NCBI GenBank assembly: GCA_015488785.1
Contig: WFNC01000099.1
Span: 1 to 6,474, forward strand
Source of the DNA: Flavobacteriales bacterium
GTDB lineage: Bacteria; Bacteroidota; Bacteroidia; Flavobacteriales_D; Parvicellaceae
DNA length: 6,474 nt
Reading direction: 5' to 3'
Part shown: positions 1-4,270 of the stretch, one piece after another
Layout of the letters: the number at the start of each line of letters is the position of its first letter
How positions within the stretch are numbered: position 1 is the stretch's first letter
Notes under the pieces: model-generated
What the model was told of the DNA's origin: nothing
The model's input: only the letters and a program-made list of their open reading frames with translations
Databases searched by the model: none
Made by a program: the position numbers and the translations under genes

Positions 1-360
1 GGAGATACAGGAGTTTATATGGTTGGATTAACGATTTATAATGTACACGGTTGTTCAGACGTTGTTTATCATCAAGTAATGATAACACCAGTAGAAAATA
101 TATTTGTCCCAACAGCATTTTCTCCAAATGGAGACGGAGAGAATGATGTCTTGTATGTAAGAGGATATTTAGATGGATTGTATTTTTCAGTTTATGATCG
201 TTGGGGTAAAAAAGTATTTGAGTCCAAAGATCAGAGAATGGGATGGAATGGAACGATAAACGGAAAACAAGCAGTAGAAGGTGTTTACATGTGGTATTTG
301 GAAACAACGATAAACGGAGAACCAAAAAAACTAAAAGGAGACGTATCTTTGATACGATAA
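1..360 (+). CDS. C-terminal fragment of a secreted protein with a gliding-motility-type (CHU_C, T9SS type B) C-terminal domain; 5' end outside window
   Basis: The frame is open from base 1, so the internal ATG at 19 is probably not the start; 119 codons are visible before the TAA at 358-360. The first ~25 residues (GDTGVYMVGLTIYNVHGCSD) look like the last strands of a PKD/Ig-like domain, which usually ends as G.Y.V.L...N..GC.D. Next comes a complete CHU_C domain (TIGR04131-like): FVPTAFSPNGDGENDVL, then YDRWGKKVFES, GWNGTINGK, GVYMWYLE and a terminal KLKGDVSLIR. In Bacteroidota this domain marks large cell-surface or secreted proteins exported by the type IX secretion system (type B CTD), often adhesins. 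A PorP/SprF-family gene follows on the same strand, the usual arrangement for such a cargo and its outer-membrane partner. Total length, other domains and adhesin function cannot be seen here; the domain call is strong, the adhesin role inferred. Confidence 0.9.
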   Translation, partial: GDTGVYMVGLTIYNVHGCSDVVYHQVMITPVENIFVPTAFSPNGDGENDVLYVRGYLDGLYFSVYDRWGKKVFESKDQRMGWNGTINGKQAVEGVYMWYLETTINGEPKKLKGDVSLIR

Positions 361-408
361 TAAAATAAACTAAGGACTTATAGTCTAATGTCTATAGGTT
401 TAATGAAC

Positions 409-488
409 GCGTTAGGGATAGGAACGGCATCCTTTTTTGTTTTTTACAAAAAAGATATAGTGGATAGCCCGACCTTTAGGTAACGCCC
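409..488 (+). repeat. Structured intergenic repeat element, copy 1 (forward)
   Basis: This is an element of about 80 bp between the CHU_C gene and the porP-like gene. It opens with GCGTTAGGGATAGGAACGGC and closes with CCCGACCTTTAGGTAACGCCC-type sequence. Its ends can pair (GCGTTA 409-414 with TAACGC 481-486). A central hairpin has a perfect 9-bp stem, CTTTTTTGT 432-440 with ACAAAAAAG 446-454, a T5 loop, and two further A-T pairs beyond a bulged C. A small ACC-TTTA-GGT hairpin (472-481) sits near the 3' end. From memory, sequences of this pattern recur in many flavobacterial intergenic regions, which would make it a multicopy family; I could not verify this or assign an Rfam family (Flavo-1 is one candidate to test). 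A diverged inverted copy lies at 2331-2473. It ends 14 nt before the porP-like ATG, so a leader, attenuator or terminator role is possible. Confidence 0.7.
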
Positions 489-502
489 AAAAGAAGATAA
501 AT

Positions 503-1525
503 ATGAAAAAAGGAATACTATATATAGCAATAATGATTTTTAGCTTTGAAGTTTGGAGTCAAGATATACATTTTTCACAGTTTGATGTAAATGTGTTGTC
601 TATCAACCCCGCTTATGCTGGAATGTTGCAAAGGGATTTTAGGTTGGCTAATAATTATAAAAATCAATGGGGGAGTATTGGGATTCCATATTCTACTTTT
701 TCGGTGGCTTATGATATGAATGTTTTGAAACAAAAAGCATTTAAAAAAGGGATTAGTGACATTGGAGTAGGAGTGAGTTTTTCGCAAGATAAAGCAGGAA
801 CATCAAATTGGTCTAAAAATCAGTTTGGGTTATCGCTTTCTGCAATTCAAGAAGTGGATCGACATACCAAAATGTCTTTGGGATTGCAAGGTGGATATGG
901 ACAAAATAGTGTGACAGTAGATAAATTATCTTGGGACAATCAGTTCGCAAACAGTGCTTACGACGAAACGCTACCGACTAGAGAGAAGTTTGCTAATTCT
1001 AGCAAATCTTTCATTGACGTTTCTGGTGGGCTTTTATTGGAAAATAGAGAAACGGAAGATAAAATATTCACTGGAGGAATAGCGTATTACCATATCAATA
1101 AACCGATGTACACCTTGTTTTCTAACGACAGATTGCCTTCTAAAATCGTTGTGCATGCAACTTATGAAACGCCAATTGGAAGTTCTTTGACCATGAAGCG
1201 GATTATACCTAAGCTTTTGTATGCTAGGCAAGGGAAACATCAGGAAATAATAGCAGGGGCATTGTATCGTAATGTAATGAAAGAATCTTCGAGTCATACG
1301 ACTTTTGCAAATGAAACTTATGTCGATTTTGGAGTTTATTATCGTTTCAACGATGCGTTTATCTTTTTAACGGCTATTGATTATAAGAATTTTAGGTTTG
1401 GATTTAGTTACGATACCAATGTTTCTAAATTGGCATCTGCTACAAGATCGAGAGGAGGTTTCGAATTCTCGTTGACTTACAAAGGGTTTTTCTCTGACAA
1501 TAGAATAAAACTGAAAAAAGCTTAA
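503..1525 (+). CDS. PorP/SprF-family type IX secretion system membrane protein
   Basis: This 340-residue protein has the typical length and opening of the PorP/SprF family (TIGR03519-like). A signal peptide at about 1-19 (MKKGILYIAIMIFSFEVWSQ) is followed by the family signature DIHFSQFDVNVLSINPAYAG (21-40), then NNYKNQWGSIGIPYSTFSVAYD. The rest is alternating beta-strand sequence ending in a GGFEFSLTYKGFF-like final strand, as expected for an outer-membrane beta-barrel. Family members either belong to the core T9SS and gliding machinery (PorP) or are cargo-specific partners of CHU_C-tailed adhesins, as SprF is for SprB in F. johnsoniae. The CHU_C-tailed gene directly upstream points to the SprF-like, cargo-dedicated type, so I give no gene symbol. 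ATG 503 is chosen because it gives an intact signal peptide; the region before it is A-rich, with no Shine-Dalgarno sequence, as is normal for Bacteroidota. Repeat copy 1 separates it from the upstream gene. Confidence 0.93.
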   Translation: MKKGILYIAIMIFSFEVWSQDIHFSQFDVNVLSINPAYAGMLQRDFRLANNYKNQWGSIGIPYSTFSVAYDMNVLKQKAFKKGISDIGVGVSFSQDKAGTSNWSKNQFGLSLSAIQEVDRHTKMSLGLQGGYGQNSVTVDKLSWDNQFANSAYDETLPTREKFANSSKSFIDVSGGLLLENRETEDKIFTGGIAYYHINKPMYTLFSNDRLPSKIVVHATYETPIGSSLTMKRIIPKLLYARQGKHQEIIAGALYRNVMKESSSHTTFANETYVDFGVYYRFNDAFIFLTAIDYKNFRFGFSYDTNVSKLASATRSRGGFEFSLTYKGFFSDNRIKLKKA

Positions 1526-1610
1526 ACTTTTTTATGGAATCTTAAACTTTTCGGTATCTATTTAAATGAGCGCGTTTAGAAAACAAAATTATTTAATAAA
1601 AAAAATAGAT

Positions 1611-2321
1611 ATGAAAACAATTAAGAACATAATATTAGGACTATTCCTTACGATAGGAATTACAGCTTTTACTCAAAATACTTCGGGAGAAATAAAAGGA
1701 AAAGTATTTGAATTAGAAACAGGAGAAGCTTTGCCTTTTGCCAATGTATATGTAAAAAAAGGCGAGCGACTCATTGGGACTACAACCGATTTTGACGGAA
1801 AGTTCACCTTGAAACCACTCGATCCAGGAACGTATAATTTAACCATTTCTTATGTCGGAATGGATACCGTTTTGGTAAAAAGTCTGACAGTTGCTTCTGA
1901 GAAAATTACCTACATTGATGACGTTCACATGGCGTCATCAATGTTTGGAGTTGTGAATGTAGTTTGGACACCTCCCGTAATTGACAAAGGAAATCCATCA
2001 ATAGAACATATTGGAATGAAAGAAATACAAAACAGTGCATTGGTACGAAGTCCAGCAGCGTTTTTATCCGCTTCAGTAGGAGGAGTCAGTCAAAATACAT
2101 CAGGACAAATAATTATAAGAGGTTCTCGACCAGGAGCAGTCGGTTATTTTGTCGATGGTGTAAAAGTTCGTAGTTTAGACGGAATACCAGGGCGATCAAT
2201 AAAAGGGATGTCTGTTTACACAGGCGGAGTTCCCGCACAATACGGAGATATTACAAGTGGAGTTGTGATTATAGAAACAATCGGATATTTTGATTTGTAC
2301 AATGCGAATAAATATAGATAG
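1611..2321 (+). CDS. Exported carboxypeptidase-regulatory-like + TonB-receptor plug domain protein lacking a beta-barrel
   Basis: The protein has 236 residues from ATG 1611. An earlier in-frame ATG at 1566 would add 15 residues (MSAFRKQNYLIKKID), but 1611 puts the signal peptide MKTIKNIILGLFLTIGITAF at the N-terminus and follows an A-rich stretch, so it is preferred. Residues 26-106 form a carboxypeptidase D regulatory-like beta-sandwich (GEIKGKVFELETGEALPFAN, GTTTDFDGKFTLKPLDPGTY, ISYVGMDT), the usual N-terminal extension of SusC/RagA-type and other TonB-dependent receptors. Residues 135-222 match a receptor plug domain (SVGGVSQNTSGQIIIRGSRP, VGYFVDGVKVR, YTGGVPAQYGDITSGVVIIE). In a full receptor the plug leads into about 22 beta-strands; here it ends in ETIGYFDLYNANKYR and a TAG stop. 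The following 166 bp hold no barrel remnant. It is either a true standalone plug protein or a receptor that lost its barrel. It cannot form a channel alone; a partner or signalling role is inferred. Confidence 0.85.
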   Translation: MKTIKNIILGLFLTIGITAFTQNTSGEIKGKVFELETGEALPFANVYVKKGERLIGTTTDFDGKFTLKPLDPGTYNLTISYVGMDTVLVKSLTVASEKITYIDDVHMASSMFGVVNVVWTPPVIDKGNPSIEHIGMKEIQNSALVRSPAAFLSASVGGVSQNTSGQIIIRGSRPGAVGYFVDGVKVRSLDGIPGRSIKGMSVYTGGVPAQYGDITSGVVIIETIGYFDLYNANKYR

Positions 2322-2330
2322 TAAGTCTTT

Positions 2331-2473
2331 GGGCGTTTATACGCGCTGTTCACTAGTAGTTTTAGCCTGCGAAAAAAGTTAAACTAACCCAAAAAGGAGC
2401 TTATAAAATCGCTCTTTTTGGCTAAGTTTAACTAATTTCACAAACCAAAAGCTAACGTTACCATCCCTAACGC
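2331..2473 (-). repeat. Structured intergenic repeat element, copy 2 (inverted, with replaced core)
   Basis: Read on the minus strand this begins GCGTTAGGGATGGTAACG, matching the start of copy 1 (GCGTTAGGGATAGGAACG) almost throughout, and ends in AACGCCC as copy 1 does. On the + strand its left part (CGCGCTGTTCACTA, 2343-2356) matches the reverse complement of copy 1 (CGGGCTATCCACTA) at 11 of 14 positions. The ends can pair (GCGTT 2333-2337 with AACGC 2469-2473). The T-rich 9-bp core hairpin of copy 1 is missing; a longer unrelated hairpin at 2378-2432 takes its place, making this copy 143 bp instead of 80. It fills most of the gap between the plug-domain gene and the sigma-factor gene and ends 14 nt before the sigma TTG start. 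The relationship to copy 1 is visible directly; its function is unknown. Confidence 0.62.
2378..2432. other. Long imperfect hairpin within repeat copy 2
   Basis: The left arm 2378-2400 (begins GTTAAACT, ends AAAAAGGAGC) pairs with the right arm 2411-2432 (begins GCTCTTTTT, ends GTTTAAC) around a 10-nt loop. There are only two mismatches and one bulged G, about 20 base pairs in all. On the minus strand the stem is followed at once by TTTTTT (complement of 2372-2377), the form of an intrinsic terminator, but both flanking genes are on the + strand. On the + strand the stem is followed by TAATTTC, a poor terminator tail. It could stop antisense transcription, weaken read-through from the plug gene into the sigma gene, or simply be the structural core of this repeat copy. 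Confidence 0.6.
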
Positions 2474-2487
2474 AAAAAAAGAAAAAT

Positions 2488-3069
2488 TTGTTCAAATCAA
2501 AAAGACATATCGCCAAACTGACTGACGAAGAAATAATACTTCTTTATCAGAAAAATCAGAAGAACAAATACATAGGAGTTCTGTACGAACGTTACTATCA
2601 TTTGGTCTTTGGTGTTTGTTTAAAATACCTAGGGAGTATAGAAGAAAGTGAAGATGCGGTAACTTTGGTTTTCGAAAAATTGATGCTAGATTTAAAAACA
2701 GCACAGATTCATAATTTTAGTGGTTGGTTATACATGGTTTCAAAAAATTATTGTTTGCAACAATTAAGAAAAAAGAAATATTCGACAGTCGATTTTTCGA
2801 CATTAGAAAATGTGCTACAAGAAGAAAACGATTTGCAACTCGAAAAAGAAAAAGTATTGGAACTTTTAGAGTCTAAAATTGAATTGTTGAAAGACGAACA
2901 AGCGAAGTGTATTACACTTTTCTATATCAATAAGAAAAGCTATGCAGACATTGTTTCATTAACCAATTTTGATTTAAAAAATGTAAAAAGCTACATTCAA
3001 AATGGAAAACGAAAACTAAAAATAATGTTGGAAAGTGATTATAATGAATTTTTAAACGAAAAATCATGA
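2488..3069 (+). CDS. RNA polymerase sigma factor, sigma-70 family (ECF-like), TTG start
   Basis: This 193-residue protein has two-domain ECF sigma architecture. Region 2 spans about residues 28-96: LYERYYHLVFGVCLKYLGS (core-binding helix), then SEDAVTLVFEKLM and the HNFSGWLYMVSKNYCLQQLR segment corresponding to the -10-recognising helices. An acidic linker (about 105-122) follows. Region 4, about 123-183, holds the CITLFYINKKSYADIVSLTN helix-turn-helix and VKSYIQNGKRKLK recognition helix, which bind the -35-type element. The start is TTG at 2488: the frame is open back to 2407 with no ATG, and the first internal ATG falls inside region 2, so TTG is the only start giving a full protein. It is 14 nt downstream of repeat copy 2. 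Its stop overlaps the next gene's ATG (ATGA, 3066-3069), indicating translational coupling with a probable anti-sigma membrane protein. The regulon is unknown; a plug-domain gene lies upstream. Confidence 0.92.
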   Translation: MFKSKRHIAKLTDEEIILLYQKNQKNKYIGVLYERYYHLVFGVCLKYLGSIEESEDAVTLVFEKLMLDLKTAQIHNFSGWLYMVSKNYCLQQLRKKKYSTVDFSTLENVLQEENDLQLEKEKVLELLESKIELLKDEQAKCITLFYINKKSYADIVSLTNFDLKNVKSYIQNGKRKLKIMLESDYNEFLNEKS

Positions 3070-4193
3070 GCTACAGAAACGAAAAAATAATTAATTTCAC
3101 ACATCAGCATTTTTCTGATTATTATAACGATAAATTATCTTTAGACGATAAATATTTGTTTGAAAGAAAATTAAGGAACGATCCGTTTTTTAAAGATGCT
3201 TATGACGGTTTCAAAACTAATCCTCAAGCTTTTGCTTCTTTGTCGAGGTTAGAATTGAAAAAGAAAAAGTTCACTTCCAGCTACTTAACTTTAGTTGTTG
3301 TTAGTTTTATCGCTTTGTTTTTTGTCTCAGGTTTTCTATTCTTTTATATTCAGAATGATGTTCGAGACGGTCAGTCTAATGCGCTTTATGAAATAAATAC
3401 GAAGAATGAATTGAAGAAAATTCAACTAAAAGAAAGTCAAATTTCAATCGCTAATGTCAAAACATCAGAAGTTGAAGAAGTTGTTAAACCCAAAGTAGTT
3501 TACACACAGCTAGTAGAAGAAGAAAAACAAAAAGAAAGATTAAACGAAATTGAGGTTTATCAATCAAATAATGTAAACAAAACCGAAGAACCTTTAGTTT
3601 ATGTAGAACATAAAAAGCAATTAAAGAAAATAGAGTTGAAACCAGCTTTAGAACTAGAAACCAAGCTAATACCGCTTGTATCTATTCATGGATTAATAAA
3701 TGTAAATTATGAAAAAATAGAAGACAATAAGACCATAGCAGTACAAACATTCATTATAAATGGAACGCCTGCAAACAAAGAAAACGATGCGTCTGATTAT
3801 TCGGAACCGTCGCACCAAACACAAATTATAAAAGTCCCTTACGTCAATTATTTAAGTAACATACAGTTTGATTTTAGTCACAATAAATTCAAAAAAGCAT
3901 TAAAAGGGTATCAAAAAATATTGGAACAATATCCAAACGACTTAAACGCTCATTTTTACAGTGCAATTTGTTATTACAACCTAAACCAATCAGAAAAAGC
4001 ACTTTCTCATTTGCAAGTCGTAAAAACCCACCGATTCGACACCTTTCGTCAAGAAGGAGATTGGTACAAAGCTTCAGTCCTCTACGATTTAGGTCGAAAA
4101 GAAGAAAGCATAGAACTATTAGATTACATCATTAAAAAAGAAGGATTTTACGCAAATCAAGCAAAAGAAATGAAGTTAAATATTCAACCCTAA
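3066..4193 (+). CDS. Single-pass membrane protein with anti-sigma-like N-terminus and C-terminal TPR repeats; putative anti-sigma factor
   Basis: The protein has 375 residues. Residues 1-65 are predicted cytoplasmic and include YYNDKLSLDDKYLFERKLRN and DPFFKDAYDGF (19-49), resembling the Y..GKL...E....E..L..DPF..DA.EG pattern at the N-terminus of many Bacteroidota anti-sigma or sigma-linked membrane proteins. There is no HxxxCxxC zinc motif. A basic stretch (KKKK, 65-68) precedes one transmembrane helix, about 73-95 (YLTLVVVSFIALFFVSGFLF), predicting an N-in/C-out topology. Residues 96-260 are a charged, low-complexity, Lys/Glu-rich periplasmic linker. Residues 262-372 look like three TPR-type units (FDFSHNKFKKALKGYQKILE; FYSAICYYNLNQSEKALSHL; YKASVLYDLGRKEESIELLD), a protein-binding scaffold. 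The ATG overlaps the sigma stop by 4 nt, so it is probably made with the sigma factor and restrains it. The sigma link rests on gene context and the N-terminal pattern; the TPR ligand is unknown. Confidence 0.8.
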   Translation: MSYRNEKIINFTHQHFSDYYNDKLSLDDKYLFERKLRNDPFFKDAYDGFKTNPQAFASLSRLELKKKKFTSSYLTLVVVSFIALFFVSGFLFFYIQNDVRDGQSNALYEINTKNELKKIQLKESQISIANVKTSEVEEVVKPKVVYTQLVEEEKQKERLNEIEVYQSNNVNKTEEPLVYVEHKKQLKKIELKPALELETKLIPLVSIHGLINVNYEKIEDNKTIAVQTFIINGTPANKENDASDYSEPSHQTQIIKVPYVNYLSNIQFDFSHNKFKKALKGYQKILEQYPNDLNAHFYSAICYYNLNQSEKALSHLQVVKTHRFDTFRQEGDWYKASVLYDLGRKEESIELLDYIIKKEGFYANQAKEMKLNIQP

Positions 4194-4198
4194 ATTTA

Positions 4199-4258
4199 AA
4201 AGTCTAGAATCTTTCAGTCCTGAGTCTTAAAGTCTTGAATCTTAAAGTCTTAAATCTT
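4199..4258. repeat. 15-bp tandem repeat, four degenerate copies, in a convergent intergenic region
   Basis: Four consecutive 15-bp units fill the gap between the convergent stop codons: AAAGTCTAGAATCTT (4199-4213), TCAGTCCTGAGTCTT (4214-4228), AAAGTCTTGAATCTT (4229-4243) and AAAGTCTTAAATCTT (4244-4258). A fifth, decayed unit (4259-4273, starting CCCGTCTT) reaches the stop codon of the minus-strand peptidase gene. Each unit is itself an 8+7 duplication of an AAAGTCTT/AAATCTT half. There is no obvious hairpin or T-tract terminator in this 77-bp gap. The array is too short and unprotected for a CRISPR and is non-coding; its role is unknown. Confidence 0.85.
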
Positions 4259-4270
4259 CCCGTCTTATTT

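Noticed and set aside
19..360. Reading the first gene as a complete 113-aa protein starting at ATG 19
   Set aside because: The frame is open to base 1 and the upstream residues continue a PKD/Ig-like strand pattern; there is no signal peptide, which a CHU_C protein needs. It is a 3' fragment.
436..463. Promoter for the porP-like gene inside repeat copy 1 (TTTG 436-439, TATAGTGG 456-463)
   Set aside because: The -7-like box matches poorly and the TTTG is part of the hairpin arm, so the match is better explained by the repeat.
575..1297. Minus-strand ORFs of 70 and 87 aa inside the porP-like gene
   Set aside because: They lie opposite a strongly supported gene, have low-complexity composition and show no recognisable domain.
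1514..1533. Terminator after the porP-like gene (AAAAAAG 1514-1520 with CTTTTTT 1527-1533)
   Set aside because: The stem is seven pairs, nearly all A-T, with a 6-nt loop and overlaps the stop codon; it is too unstable to call an intrinsic terminator.
1566..1610. Upstream ATG at 1566 as the start of the plug-domain protein
   Set aside because: It would put 15 polar and basic residues before an otherwise ordinary signal peptide; ATG 1611 gives a standard signal peptide at the N-terminus.
2328..2364. Bacteroidota-type promoter (TTTG ... TAnnTTTG) upstream of the sigma gene
   Set aside because: TTTG at 2328-2331 and TAGTTTTA at 2357-2364 are suggestive, but the last base of the -7 box is wrong and the 25-nt gap is longer than usual; the match is too weak in AT-rich DNA to annotate.
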